Shown piece after piece: positions 53,093 to 62,357 of a stretch of DNA of 64,000 nt. The translations under genes and the position numbers were made by a program. Source of the stretch: Paenibacillus sp. OK003 (lineage in GTDB: Bacteria > Bacillota > Bacilli > Paenibacillales > Paenibacillaceae); NCBI RefSeq assembly GCF_900109515.1, contig NZ_FOBD01000005.1:1-64000 (forward strand), written 5' to 3'. The notes beneath the pieces were generated by a model that was not told the origin of the DNA, did no database searches, and was given only the letters and a program-made list of their open reading frames with translations. Every line of letters starts with the position of its first letter. Positions within the stretch are counted from its first letter, which is position 1.

Positions 53093-53548
53093 ATGGAGAT
53101 CAAAGTAGACGATTTGAGCGGTCATCAAGTCATTGGATTAATTGCAGAACATTTGCATGGCATGGCAGCAGATTCGCCGCCGGAAAGCATTCACGCTCTG
53201 GATCTGGATGGGTTAAAGAAACCTGAGATTACATTCTGGTGCGCATGGGAAGCGGAAGAGCTACTGGGCTGTGGTGCCATGAAGGAATTGAATTCGGAGC
53301 ATGCAGAATTGAAATCGATGCGTACAGCATCGGCTCACCTGAGAAAAGGCGTAGCAAGACAAATCCTTGCCTATATTATCGAGGTTGCCAAGGATCGGGG
53401 CTATAAACGGATCAGTCTGGAGACAGGTTCGATGGATTCTTTTATTCCGGCGCGCAAGCTGTATGAAGACTTTGGGTTTGTATACTGTGAGCCATTTGCA
53501 GATTATAGTTTGGACCCGAACAGCGCTTTTATGACAAAGGAATTATAA
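53093..53548 (+). CDS. GNAT acetyltransferase, YsnE-like
   Basis: 151 residues from the start at 53093 (AGGAGTGGTAGAT before ATG). The order of segments, MAADSPPESIHALDLDGL, ITFWCAWEAEELLGCGAMKEL, MRTASAHLRKGVARQILAYIIEVAKDRGYKRISLETGSMDSFIPARKLYEDFGF, matches the B. subtilis YsnE group. The acetyl-CoA loop is HLRKGVARQIL near 85. Substrate unknown. A longer ORF adds 19 residues without a ribosome site. Confidence 0.83.
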   Translation: MEIKVDDLSGHQVIGLIAEHLHGMAADSPPESIHALDLDGLKKPEITFWCAWEAEELLGCGAMKELNSEHAELKSMRTASAHLRKGVARQILAYIIEVAKDRGYKRISLETGSMDSFIPARKLYEDFGFVYCEPFADYSLDPNSAFMTKEL

Positions 53549-53585
53549 ATTACTTGATAGGCAGCAAACATAGCAGGAACACAAG

Positions 53586-53624
53586 AAACCAGTATTCTGT
53601 TGCATACAGACCGCTGGTTTTTTG
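53586..53624 (+). terminator. Terminator of the YsnE-like gene
   Basis: AAACCAG and CTGGTTT form the outer stem and TCTGT/ACAGA the inner one, followed by TTTTTTGG. The 358-base stretch to 53906 contains only this and an unassigned leader before the permease. Confidence 0.82.
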
Positions 53625-53906
53625 GCGTTTAATGATTGTTTTGCGAAGTGGTGGACTGCAACAAATCATACATAATTGGAGATCGTAAGAAGAGTAGAAT
53701 GTATTCAAATGAACGAATGGGATTTTATACAGATTGCCTTGTATCATTATGGGGTATAAAACATAGGTCATGTCAGCGACGGTTTGGGATGAATTGGCCG
53801 TACGGAACTGCTGGGCTGAGGCATGGACAATAGGGTATACTGGACATTATGTTTATGTAAACATGAAACAGAAATGCAGACGTTTTTTACATCAGGAGGA
53901 CTTGAA

Positions 53907-55247
53907 TTGGCTCAGACAGAAGGAACATTGCAGAAGAAACTTAAACCAAGACATATTAGCTTTATGGCTATGGGCGGTGTCATTGGAACCGGAATTTTCA
54001 AAGGAAGCGCCGAAACGATTGGACTTGCAGGTCCAGGAGTCATTGTAACGTACATATTTGCAGGCTTATTGTTACTGGTTGTCATGGCTGCAATGGCGGA
54101 GATGGCTACGGTGTACAAGAACAAAAATATGAAAGACTTTGTGCAGGAAGCGTTCGGCAGCAGAGTCTCCTTTATTATGGGATGGATGTATTGTTTCCTT
54201 TGGTTGTCAGTATGTGTGATTGAGGTGATTGCAGCAGGGAGCTTTTTGCAGTATTGGTTCACGGAAGTGCCGCTGTGGATGCTGAGCTTGGCATGTGCGG
54301 TGTTTATTATACTGATTAATCTGCTGAGTGTAGGGGTATTTGGGGAATTCGAATTTTGGCTGGCTGGCATTAAAATCGCCATGATTATTATTTTTATTAT
54401 CCTTGGGGCGGGTCTGATCTTCGGGATCATTCCAAGTGACAACACGCCTTATCTGCAAAATTACACACAAGCTGGTGGATTCTTGCCTAATGGATGGTCA
54501 TCGGTCTTCTCGGCATTATTGGTCGTCATGTTCTCGTATGGAGGATCTGAGCTGATTGGCTTAACCTTAACGGAGACAGAAAATGCGGACAAGGTGATGC
54601 CCAAAATTGTAGGGAACTTTATGCTGAGAATCATTTTATTTTTTACGCTGCCGATTCTCATCATCTGTGGGCTCATTCCGTGGAATGAGCTGGGGCCTGA
54701 AAGCAGTCCGTTTGTACAGGTGCTGGCTTCCACGGGACTTCCGGGTGCAGCACATATTATGAACTTTATTCTGGTGACCGCTGTACTGTCTGCTGCAAAT
54801 TCCGGCATTTACGGCGCATCCCGTATGATGCATTCCATGGCAGTAGGTGGTGAAGCTCCCAAGGCATTATCACATACGAATCGCAACGGCAGTCCGGTAA
54901 ATACATTGCTGGTATGTGCTGTGATTCTGCTTGGTGGCTCCATGCTGGGACTGTTCGCACAAGATCAGCTCTTCCGCGTGCTGCTGGCGGTTCCGGGGTT
55001 TGTCGTGATGCTCGTGTGGATCTGTATTGCCACCTCACAGCTGAAGCTGCGCAAGAGATATCCGGTACAACCGACATTTAAGGTCTGGGGATTTCCCTAC
55101 GTAACTGGAGCTGCTGTGCTGTGTCTCGGCGTCATTGCAGTTGTATTCGTATTTGATGAGGGCAACCGTTTCAGCATCAGCATCTGTCTAACTGTACTCG
55201 TATTACTGATTCTCTGGTCTCTGGTTCGATTCCGGAAGACGGTTTAA
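53907..55247 (+). CDS. APC-family amino acid permease
   Basis: A 446-residue secondary transporter with twelve helices. The APC motif RHISFMAMGGVIGTGIFKGSAETIGLAGPGVI is near 16-47, followed by LLVVMAAMAEMATVYKNKNMKDF, and the GABA/lysine-type block FSYGGSELIGLTLTETENADKVMPK near 205-230. The start TTG at 53907 has AGGAGGA 6 nt upstream; the 28-codon longer reading has no ribosome site and is unlike permeases. The substrate is a cationic, aromatic or small neutral amino acid, not resolvable. Confidence 0.85.
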   Translation: MAQTEGTLQKKLKPRHISFMAMGGVIGTGIFKGSAETIGLAGPGVIVTYIFAGLLLLVVMAAMAEMATVYKNKNMKDFVQEAFGSRVSFIMGWMYCFLWLSVCVIEVIAAGSFLQYWFTEVPLWMLSLACAVFIILINLLSVGVFGEFEFWLAGIKIAMIIIFIILGAGLIFGIIPSDNTPYLQNYTQAGGFLPNGWSSVFSALLVVMFSYGGSELIGLTLTETENADKVMPKIVGNFMLRIILFFTLPILIICGLIPWNELGPESSPFVQVLASTGLPGAAHIMNFILVTAVLSAANSGIYGASRMMHSMAVGGEAPKALSHTNRNGSPVNTLLVCAVILLGGSMLGLFAQDQLFRVLLAVPGFVVMLVWICIATSQLKLRKRYPVQPTFKVWGFPYVTGAAVLCLGVIAVVFVFDEGNRFSISICLTVLVLLILWSLVRFRKTV

Positions 55248-55251
55248 AACG

Positions 55252-55283
55252 ACATCTCGGCGTTCGTGCCGAGGTGTTTTTTT
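55252..55283 (+). terminator. Terminator of the amino acid permease gene
   Basis: ACATCTCGGC and GCCGAGGTGT pair (one G-T) around GTTCGT and are followed by TTTTTT. Confidence 0.9.
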
Positions 55284-55427
55284 ATCGTTGTCCTCATCCA
55301 ATATTTTCTTGCCTAATTCGACAACTTCATATACTATTTTCACATTACATAGTGCTTCAAGCATGTTGTTTTTGGGTAGGGCGTAGTCGAAAAGGCTTAC
55401 ATACAGGCGTGAGAGGAAGAGGATTGG

Positions 55428-57182
55428 ATGGTCGGGTTTTTCAAGAAACGTTTGGTTGTTCGCATTGTTGCCATGGTTACATTGGTCATTATGATTATAT
55501 CTGCGGGAAGCATGCTGCTTCAGCTGGCGAATATGAAGTTAGCTGCGCAGGAGGCCATATCGAGTTACAATATTCAAATTGCCGAGAGTTATGTGAAACA
55601 GCTGGACACAGAGCCATATGTGGAATTTGCCAAAGATCCCAAGGAAAATGACGTGTTCTTGAAGATTCGTGATGAGCTGGATGATTTTCGTATGAGCATC
55701 GGTGCGATGTATGTGTATTTTGTAAAAATAGACGATACAGGCACGCCTCTCATTATGGTGGACGGCATGAAAGATGCAGATAAAGCATCACCGATCAATG
55801 AAGTGACGGATATCCCAGGTGATGCAGTCCAAAAGCTTCTGCAAGGGAAAACAGCCAGTTCCCCTATCATTCATAATGAGGAGTATGGCGAATACATTTC
55901 CTCTTATGCTCCGATTTTGAACAGCAATGGAGCTGTGACAGGTGTAATTGGAATCGATACAGCAGTGTCGGTTATTGGAAGTATTGAGTCAGATATTATG
56001 AAATCCAGCATTCCGCTGTATGCCCTGTTATTATTCATTACGCTTGCAGGCATCGCGGTGGTATTGTGGTTCATCGTAAGAGGGCTGCGACCGCTGAAAC
56101 CGCTGAAGGCAAGCGTCGAACAAATGGCGCAAGGTGAGCTGGCGGAAGCCAACCGAATCCTGACAGCGTATCGCCTGCAAAGTGAGGATGAGATTGGCAG
56201 TACATTCAAGGCGATGATTCATATGTCGGGGGACTTAAATAAAATGATCGGTGACATGGTCGCGGGTGTCTCGGTAACTACCGATATTCTCGCGGAATCA
56301 ACCGAGCAATTCAATCGTGATGCAGAAGACATGCTTGAGATGAATAAGAGCGTTGACCAATCCGTGCAGCAGATCAGACAGGGAGCACACACCCAGAAGC
56401 AAGGTGCTAGCGACAGCGCCAATGCGATGGAAGAAATCGCTAAAGGGATTACCGACATTTCAGAGTCATCTACAGCTGTGTCCGACGCTGCAACAAGTGC
56501 ACTTGCTACGGCACAATCGGGTAAGCAGAGCATGACGCAAATGAAGAAACAGATGGAGAGCATTTCCGCTGTATCCGCTGAAGTTGTAGCCATGGTCCAA
56601 GTGCTTAACAACTTCTCGCAGCAAATCGGCGGTGCGCTTCATACGGTGCGGGATTTTGCGAGTCAGACCAAGCTGCTGGCGCTGAATGCTTCAATTGAAG
56701 CCGCTCATGCGGGAGAGCATGGAAAGGGATTTGCCGTTGTGGCGGATGAAGTGCGGAAGTTGGCGGAGGCATCAAGCACATCCGTGCAGACGATATCGGA
56801 TTTGTTGCTCGGCATTCAGCAGGAGTCCCAGCATATCGGATCACAGATGGATATTACCTCGCAAGAGATCGGCCAGGGAGTGACGAGCACAGCAGAAGCA
56901 GAGCATGCCTTCACCCAAATGGTTGAGGCATTTCGTGTGGTAACACATCGTATCCAGGAGGTATCCGCAGCAGCGGAGGAGATATCGGCGGGTTCCGAGG
57001 AAGCGGCAGCGTCGGTCAATACGATCTCGCAAATTTCATCCGGCGTTTCAGATCATTCGGATGACATTTATCGTTTGACAGGGGAGCAGTCGAGCATGTT
57101 CCAGAAGGTGGCACAGACGTCTACCCTGCTGAGGCAGCAAACGATTGAGCTGAGCGAAGCTGTAAGAAAAGTAAAGGTATGA
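55428..57182 (+). CDS. Methyl-accepting chemotaxis protein
   Basis: A 584-residue transmembrane receptor. TM1 ([19 protein letters not shown] near 13-31) and TM2 ([23 protein letters not shown] near 187-209) flank an extracellular Cache-like sensor (about 35-185, [36 protein letters not shown]). A HAMP linker ([21 protein letters not shown]) follows. The long cytoplasmic coiled coil includes the hairpin tip [36 protein letters not shown] near 405-440, where CheA and CheW bind, and flanking Q/E methylation helices. GAGGAAGAGG lies 5 nt before the ATG. The ligand is unknown; no che gene is near. Confidence 0.92.
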   Translation: MVGFFKKRLVVRIVAMVTLVIMIISAGSMLLQLANMKLAAQEAISSYNIQIAESYVKQLDTEPYVEFAKDPKENDVFLKIRDELDDFRMSIGAMYVYFVKIDDTGTPLIMVDGMKDADKASPINEVTDIPGDAVQKLLQGKTASSPIIHNEEYGEYISSYAPILNSNGAVTGVIGIDTAVSVIGSIESDIMKSSIPLYALLLFITLAGIAVVLWFIVRGLRPLKPLKASVEQMAQGELAEANRILTAYRLQSEDEIGSTFKAMIHMSGDLNKMIGDMVAGVSVTTDILAESTEQFNRDAEDMLEMNKSVDQSVQQIRQGAHTQKQGASDSANAMEEIAKGITDISESSTAVSDAATSALATAQSGKQSMTQMKKQMESISAVSAEVVAMVQVLNNFSQQIGGALHTVRDFASQTKLLALNASIEAAHAGEHGKGFAVVADEVRKLAEASSTSVQTISDLLLGIQQESQHIGSQMDITSQEIGQGVTSTAEAEHAFTQMVEAFRVVTHRIQEVSAAAEEISAGSEEAAASVNTISQISSGVSDHSDDIYRLTGEQSSMFQKVAQTSTLLRQQTIELSEAVRKVKV

Positions 57183-57268
57183 CCGACAAGAGCCATGCGA
57201 AAATTCCGGTGAAAATCGACGGTTAATAGTTAGGAAAATGAAGCGACTAGCATTTGCTGCTCGATCTC

Positions 57269-57347
57269 GATTCTTTAGCTCAGAATAGAATAACGCTAAA
57301 AAGGGGATGTCCTCCGTCATATTAATGACTTATGGGCATCCCCTTTT
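57269..57347 (+). repeat. Intergenic repeat, copy D (short), ending in a terminator
   Basis: GATTCTTTAGCTCAG and AATAACGCTAAAA match the end of copy B with the central part deleted. They run straight into the hairpin GGGGATG/CATCCCC with the nested GTCAT/ATGAC stem and TTTT at 57302-57347. It terminates the chemotaxis receptor gene. Confidence 0.78.
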
Positions 57348-57379
57348 GTGTTATCCACGCTTATTACCATTTACGAGAA

Positions 57380-57889
57380 TTATGAATCATAACGGTAGCA
57401 GATCGCTTTGCCTCCATCACTCTCGGAACTGAATTCGGGGTCTTCGACAAAACCGAAACGTTCGTATAATCGGATCGCGTTGACCATCTGACCGCCCGTA
57501 TATAAATACACCGTATTTTTGCCCATGTCTTTGGCAGATTCAACACATTGTTGAAGCAGTTCTCTGGCAATGCCATGACCTCTCCACTTGGGATCAACAC
57601 CCAGCAGTCGAATAAACGGATAATCAATAGGCAGCTCGAAGTTCGGGTAAGCCTTATGTGCAGTCTCAAACAATTGCACCGTCCCGACAATCCGATTATC
57701 TATTTTGGCAATCCATAATTGCTTGATATAAGGATTGCTCGGGGATTCCCGAATATCCTTCAGATAATGTTCCCATTGTTCCTGTGTTTGGAACGTGTCC
57801 CGGTACTCGGAGTAACTTTCAATGAGAATATGTACAATTTCTTCATGGTCAGCATCTGTAGCGGGATGAATTGTTACTGCCGTTGTCAT
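57380..57889 (-). CDS. GNAT acetyltransferase
   Basis: 169 residues with ATDADHEEIVHILIESYSEYRDTF at the N-terminus, IVGTVQLFETAHK, and RLLGVDPKWRGHGIARELLQQCVESAKDMGKNTVYLYTGGQMVNAIRLYERFGF. The acetyl-CoA loop WRGHGIAREL is near 91-100. Start at 57889 follows GAAGGAG. The longer ORF adds 20 residues without support. Convergent with the chemotaxis receptor; repeat D lies between. Confidence 0.85.
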   Translation of the reverse strand: MTTAVTIHPATDADHEEIVHILIESYSEYRDTFQTQEQWEHYLKDIRESPSNPYIKQLWIAKIDNRIVGTVQLFETAHKAYPNFELPIDYPFIRLLGVDPKWRGHGIARELLQQCVESAKDMGKNTVYLYTGGQMVNAIRLYERFGFVEDPEFSSESDGGKAICYRYDS

Positions 57890-58018
57890 CTCAAGTTCTC
57901 CTTCTGATCTTGGTTTAATAAGAGATATAGTTGACTTGAATTGTATCACACCTGAAAGTACTGGATTAATTGAAATCTTCTATATATGACTCATGAAATT
58001 CTATGAGTTGGTATATCC

Positions 58019-58047
58019 GCACAAGCACAAGCACAAGCACAAGCACA
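58019..58047. repeat. GCACAA hexamer tandem repeat
   Basis: Almost five direct copies of GCACAA (29 bp) lie 27 bp beyond the stop codon of the AraC gene. The repeat is perfect. It is likely a slippage-prone microsatellite and has no coding context. Confidence 0.8.
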
Positions 58048-58073
58048 TCCAAGGTTCGTACGTATAAGGTTCA

Positions 58074-58841
58074 TTATAGGCGGTTGAGCTGTGTGGAATA
58101 CAAATTATTGCGATATTCGGTGGGAGTATTGCCTTCGTATTGTTTGAACATGCGCAGGAAGAGTTTGTAATCCGAAAAACCGCATTGTCCGGCAATTTCT
58201 TTCACACTGGCATTGGTATTGAGCAGCATCTGCTTGGCCCGGCGAATCCGTTCCGTGAGGATATAGGTTTTGAGACCAATGCCTTTCTCGCGTTTGACCA
58301 TTTTGGAGATATAGTCCTTGTTAAAATTAAAAGTCTCGGCAATCTTACCAACCGTAATGTCGGTATGCAGATGAATATCCACCCACTTGCAGATGTGGTC
58401 AACGATCGCATTGTGCGGCCGATAACCCGCCTGTGTATTGCGTTCCAGTTCTTTGAGCAGCAGCAGCAATGCCGCGTCTGCTTCTTCCGGTGAGAACGAT
58501 GAACTATGCAGCAGCTGCTTGAACAGCTGATTGGCAGTAGACGGGACCTGAATAGTCGCATGGGTGGGATACTGGTCGAACTCGTTCTCAATCGAATCAT
58601 AATGAACCCAGTAAAAGCTGACGGGAGCATCGCTGACCTGATAACCATAATGGGTGCGTCCAGCCCTCAGAAACAGCAGATCATTTGCACGAACCACGAA
58701 CTGCTCGTCCTCCTCCGCAATGTACATCTCGCCTTCCAACATCAAAATGACCTCGTGAACAGGCATGCTGCGCTTCATGTGGCTCCAATTGCCTTCGGTT
58801 ATGAACTTGCCGCACAGGTAATGTTCCAATGGCTTTTGCAT
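58074..58841 (-). CDS. AraC-family regulator, arabinose/cupin type
   Basis: 255 residues. The cupin-like sensor lies near 1-140 (VHEVILMLEGEMYIAEEDEQFVVRANDLLFLRAGRTHYGYQ, fold used by AraC, RhaS and XylS-type regulators). A double HTH follows at 160-250 (TVGKIAETFNFNKDYISKMVKREKGIGLKTYI, VKEIAGQCGFSDYKLFLRMFKQYEGNTPTEYR). The start at 58841 has AGGTGGAG a short way upstream. It is divergent from the GH127-type gene and very likely responds to the sugar that enzyme releases. Confidence 0.87.
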   Translation of the reverse strand: MQKPLEHYLCGKFITEGNWSHMKRSMPVHEVILMLEGEMYIAEEDEQFVVRANDLLFLRAGRTHYGYQVSDAPVSFYWVHYDSIENEFDQYPTHATIQVPSTANQLFKQLLHSSSFSPEEADAALLLLLKELERNTQAGYRPHNAIVDHICKWVDIHLHTDITVGKIAETFNFNKDYISKMVKREKGIGLKTYILTERIRRAKQMLLNTNASVKEIAGQCGFSDYKLFLRMFKQYEGNTPTEYRNNLYSTQLNRL

Positions 58842-59033
58842 AGGACGGATTTCTCCACCTTTTCTTGGATTATGAGTCTGATGTAGTTGTATTTTATTTG
58901 ATAATATGAGGATATTCAAGGCCTGTGAAGAAAGAACGCAAGAGACAATTGGATTGCAACACGGATTTTACCCTTTGTATATCTATAAAAGTATTTCTAA
59001 ATATCCACTACATACCGAGGAGGCGCGAGCAGA

Positions 59034-61355
59034 ATGATTGAAACCAAAAAGGGATTTCTGGGACCTGCGCATGTCAATCTGTTAAATGGCGTTTTTCAAA
59101 CGTCACAGGAGGTTGGAGAAAAATATTTGTTATCCCTGGACATTGACCGTTTCCTGGCACCATGTTTTGAGGCCCATGGGTTACCAGCGAAAAAGGAACG
59201 ATACGCGGGTTGGGAGGCACGCTCGATTAGCGGGCATTCCCTTGGACACTATCTGTCTGCCCTGGCTGTGACCTATCAGGCGACAGGTAATGAAACGTTA
59301 AAAGAAACATTGGATTATGCCGTTAGCGAGCTTGCATCCATTCAACAGCATACAGGCAGCGGGTATGTCGGGGGCTTGTCCGAAGAAGCTTTCCGTATTG
59401 CCTTTCGGGCAGAGCATATTGGTGGTTTCAACATCGGCGAATACTGGGTGCCTTGGTACAGCGTGCACAAAATCTATCGTGGTCTGATTGACGCTTACAA
59501 ATTAACGGGCAACGGGCAGGCTCTTGAGGTGGTAACACGGTTTGCAGATTGGGCGGTAGAAGGTCTAAGCCCGATGACAGAAGAACAGATGCAGGTCATG
59601 CTTCTATGTGAACATGGCGGTATGAACGAAGTGTTTGCACATTTGTATGGAATTACCGGGAAGTCTGAATACCTTGAGATAGCCAACAAATTCACACATC
59701 AATTAATCCTCGAACCGTTGGAGCACAAGCAGGACGATCTTCAGGGCAAACATGCGAATACGCAGATTCCGAAAGTCATCGGTGCAGCCGAAATATACAA
59801 TCAGGATCATAATCACGAGAGCTACCGGACAGCGGCGGATTTTTTCTGGGATACTACGATTCATCATCGGTCTTATGTATTTGGTGCTACGAGCATTTCG
59901 GAGCATTATGAAGCGAAAGGCATGGAGAGTCTGGGCATCAAAACCGGAGAGAGCTGCTGTACCCATAACATGATGCATCTGACGAAGCAGCTCTACACCT
60001 GGAATCCCGACAGTGCCTACATGGACTATTATGAAAATGCGATCTACAACCATATCCTGGGCACACAGGACCCGGACACAGGCAACAAAACGTATTTTGC
60101 ATCAACACTGCAAGGCCACTACAAAATCTACGGTACTCACGATACCGCCTGGTGGTGCTGTACAGGATCTGGCATGGAGAACCCGGGCAAATACGCCGAG
60201 GCGATCTATTTCGAGGATGAACAGAATCTGTACGTTAACCTGTATATCGCTTCCCAATTGGATTGGAGATCCCAAGGCATATCGCTGAAGCTCGAAACCG
60301 ACTTTCCTTATTCGGAAAAGGGTACCCTTACGATCACCGAAGGCAGCGCCTCGGCCAATCTTAGACTACGCGTGCCCTCATGGCTTCAGGAGCCAATGAC
60401 GGCAACGGTCAACGGGGATACGGCCCATCCGCATACCCGGATGGAACCCGGATACCTCGACATCGAGCGTACATGGACCGCTGGCGATGTTATCACCATC
60501 ACGCTACCGATGTCGCTCCACCAATACACGTCCAGGGATGATGCACACAAAGTGGCATTCCTGTACGGTCCGATTGTGCTGGCGGGGGCTTTGGGAAACG
60601 AAGGGCTGCCTGAGGATACCATCGTGGATGAAACGGCACTGAATCCCAAAACCGCACCTGTACCTGTGATCTGGACAGAGCAGGAGGATGTGCGCGAGTG
60701 GATCAAGATCGTGGACGCAAGTACGTTGACGTTTGAGATCAGCAAGGACGTCACCTCGGACGGCAATCCGGTGAAGCTAATTCCGTTCTATGATGTGCAT
60801 CATGAGTTCTATACGGTCTATTGGCTCTTTAACGATGAAGGGGATGCGCTGGAGAAGGAATTGAATGATATCACCATCGACAGGGTGCAGCCTGACGGTC
60901 AGCAGGATGAGATTGGACATCATCTGGATAGTAATTGCCGTGCAGAACATCATAACGGTTCCTATACAGACAGCCACAACAAGCTGCATATGTGGCGAGA
61001 AGCATATGGTGTTAGCGGGTCTTACTTCAGCTACCAGCTGGCGGTGGATGGTTCTTCACCGAACTATGTATGCGTGGCATACTGGGGCGGGGATCATTCT
61101 CCTTTTGAGCGGGAAGGAACGCGGCATGAAAGAATATTTAGTATCGCCGTCGATGGACATGTGGTCGGTGAACAGCGGATTCATATGAACAAGATCGGCG
61201 AAGTATTCTACGTTACCTATGACATCCCTGAGAAGGTAACGTCAGGTAAAGACAGCGTTCGGGTTGCATTCCAGGCGTTGGACGACAATGGTTGTGCCGG
61301 TAAAGTGGTGGAGGTACGTACAACGCGCAGCAAACCGGAATCTATCTTCTCGTAA
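59034..61355 (+). CDS. Beta-L-arabinofuranosidase-type glycoside hydrolase (GH127/GH146 group)
   Basis: A large cytosolic (no signal peptide) hydrolase of 773 residues, old name DUF1680. It has an (alpha/alpha)6-barrel core: EARSISGHSLGHYLSALA near 63, WVPWYSVHKIYRGLIDAYKLTGN near 139, and the cysteine/glutamate zinc site from GESCCTHNM near 310 and WWCCTGSGMENPGKYAEAIYF near 370. These correspond to the zinc-bound catalytic Cys and Glu of HypBA1-type enzymes. The C-terminal part holds beta-sandwich domains including a DUF4986-like block (KLIPFYDVHHEFYTVYWLF near 580) and a last lectin-like one. It releases terminal beta-L-arabinofuranose from plant arabinan or extensin side chains taken up as oligosaccharides. 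GAGGAGG precedes the ATG. Divergent AraC gene is the presumed regulator. Confidence 0.88.
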   Translation: MIETKKGFLGPAHVNLLNGVFQTSQEVGEKYLLSLDIDRFLAPCFEAHGLPAKKERYAGWEARSISGHSLGHYLSALAVTYQATGNETLKETLDYAVSELASIQQHTGSGYVGGLSEEAFRIAFRAEHIGGFNIGEYWVPWYSVHKIYRGLIDAYKLTGNGQALEVVTRFADWAVEGLSPMTEEQMQVMLLCEHGGMNEVFAHLYGITGKSEYLEIANKFTHQLILEPLEHKQDDLQGKHANTQIPKVIGAAEIYNQDHNHESYRTAADFFWDTTIHHRSYVFGATSISEHYEAKGMESLGIKTGESCCTHNMMHLTKQLYTWNPDSAYMDYYENAIYNHILGTQDPDTGNKTYFASTLQGHYKIYGTHDTAWWCCTGSGMENPGKYAEAIYFEDEQNLYVNLYIASQLDWRSQGISLKLETDFPYSEKGTLTITEGSASANLRLRVPSWLQEPMTATVNGDTAHPHTRMEPGYLDIERTWTAGDVITITLPMSLHQYTSRDDAHKVAFLYGPIVLAGALGNEGLPEDTIVDETALNPKTAPVPVIWTEQEDVREWIKIVDASTLTFEISKDVTSDGNPVKLIPFYDVHHEFYTVYWLFNDEGDALEKELNDITIDRVQPDGQQDEIGHHLDSNCRAEHHNGSYTDSHNKLHMWREAYGVSGSYFSYQLAVDGSSPNYVCVAYWGGDHSPFEREGTRHERIFSIAVDGHVVGEQRIHMNKIGEVFYVTYDIPEKVTSGKDSVRVAFQALDDNGCAGKVVEVRTTRSKPESIFS

Positions 61356-61387
61356 AAGAGGCATTGTATGAAAATGGGCAAACACAA

Positions 61388-61396
61388 TGGTATAAT
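61388..61396 (+). promoter_or_regulatory. Extended -10 promoter candidate of the Uma2 gene
   Basis: TGGTATAAT is a perfect TATAAT with a TGn extension, 42 nt before the start of the Uma2 gene. No good -35 is seen at 17 bp, as expected for extended -10 promoters. Confidence 0.5.
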
Positions 61397-61437
61397 AATA
61401 GCAAAATGCTGATTAGGTAAAAGAGGAGGATGGAAGT

Positions 61438-62004
61438 GTGGCAAAACCGGATAATAAAGGCATCTATAGTTTTCAGGATTGGTTAACTTGGGAGGGGACT
61501 TGGGAGTTAATTAACGGCAAAGCCTTCAATATGTCTCCAGCCCCCACCTCATTACACCAGTTTATTGTGGGTGAGCTGCACTTCTCCTTGCGTACTTTTT
61601 TTCAGAATCGGAAATGTATCGTATTTGTTGCTCCCTTTGATGTGTATTTCAGCGAGAATGAACAGTATGACGTACCTGATCATGTCGTCCAACCAGATTT
61701 ATCGGTGGTTTGTTCCAAAGACCAAATATCCAAAAACGGCTGTCAAGGTGCGCCGTCTCTAATCATAGAAGTGCTGTCTCCTTCAACTGCGCTGAAGGAT
61801 TTTAACGAGAAGTTTAATCTGTATCAGAAATATGGTGTGAATGAATATTGGATTGTAGACCCTGGCAATCAGACCGTTCATGTGTACACATTGGAAGAAG
61901 GCAGTTACCAAAACCGTCATCTGTACACGGAGCAAGAAACGATTCAATCGGTGTTATATCCGGAACTTGCGATTCCGCTTCGAAATTTATTCAAGCTGAA
62001 TTAG
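61438..62004 (+). CDS. Uma2-family (PD-(D/E)XK nuclease-like) protein
   Basis: 188 residues of the Uma2 (DUF820) family. The motifs are TWEGTWELINGKAFNMSPAPTSLHQFIVGEL (start), VVQPDLSVVCSKDQI (D in the PD), APSLIIEVLSPSTALKDFNEKFNLYQKYGVNEYWIVDPGNQTVHVY (E-x-L and K of the active site). Such genes are common in cyanobacteria and some Firmicutes and may be mobile or defence-linked, but their substrates are unknown. A GTG start with AGAGGAGG about 7 nt upstream. A single copy, no partner. Confidence 0.88.
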   Translation: MAKPDNKGIYSFQDWLTWEGTWELINGKAFNMSPAPTSLHQFIVGELHFSLRTFFQNRKCIVFVAPFDVYFSENEQYDVPDHVVQPDLSVVCSKDQISKNGCQGAPSLIIEVLSPSTALKDFNEKFNLYQKYGVNEYWIVDPGNQTVHVYTLEEGSYQNRHLYTEQETIQSVLYPELAIPLRNLFKLN

Positions 62005-62028
62005 ATCTGACAACATCATCATCACTCC

Positions 62029-62053
62029 GGCGCCGAGCGTCGGGGCGTTTTTT
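62029..62053 (+). terminator. Terminator of the Uma2 gene
   Basis: GCGCCGA and TCGGGGC pair with one mismatch around GCG, followed by GTTTTTT. The remaining 304 bases to 62357 contain no gene I can support. Confidence 0.72.
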
Positions 62054-62357
62054 GCTTTTTATCGTATCGAATAAGCCCTATATAAAAAATGGCACGCCCT
62101 GCAAATTTCCACGTATTACCTGATAACATTTCTTTTTCCGCCACCGATTGTTCAAGGATACCAGGCTCATTTCCCAGAGGTTACAAAATCTTATCCACGT
62201 TGTCCCTCTAAAGATGAAATGGGATAAGCCCAAGCCACGTATATTATGAATATCCATATTAATCCACCCGAATGCGGCAACATCATGTACAATGAAATAA
62301 AGTTCCAATGGTAAATATCGACATAAAGCTCCAACACATAGCGCGAAGGGAGGTCTG

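Noticed and set aside
58019..58047. CRISPR-like array
   Set aside because: Direct hexamers without spacers; no cas genes in the window.
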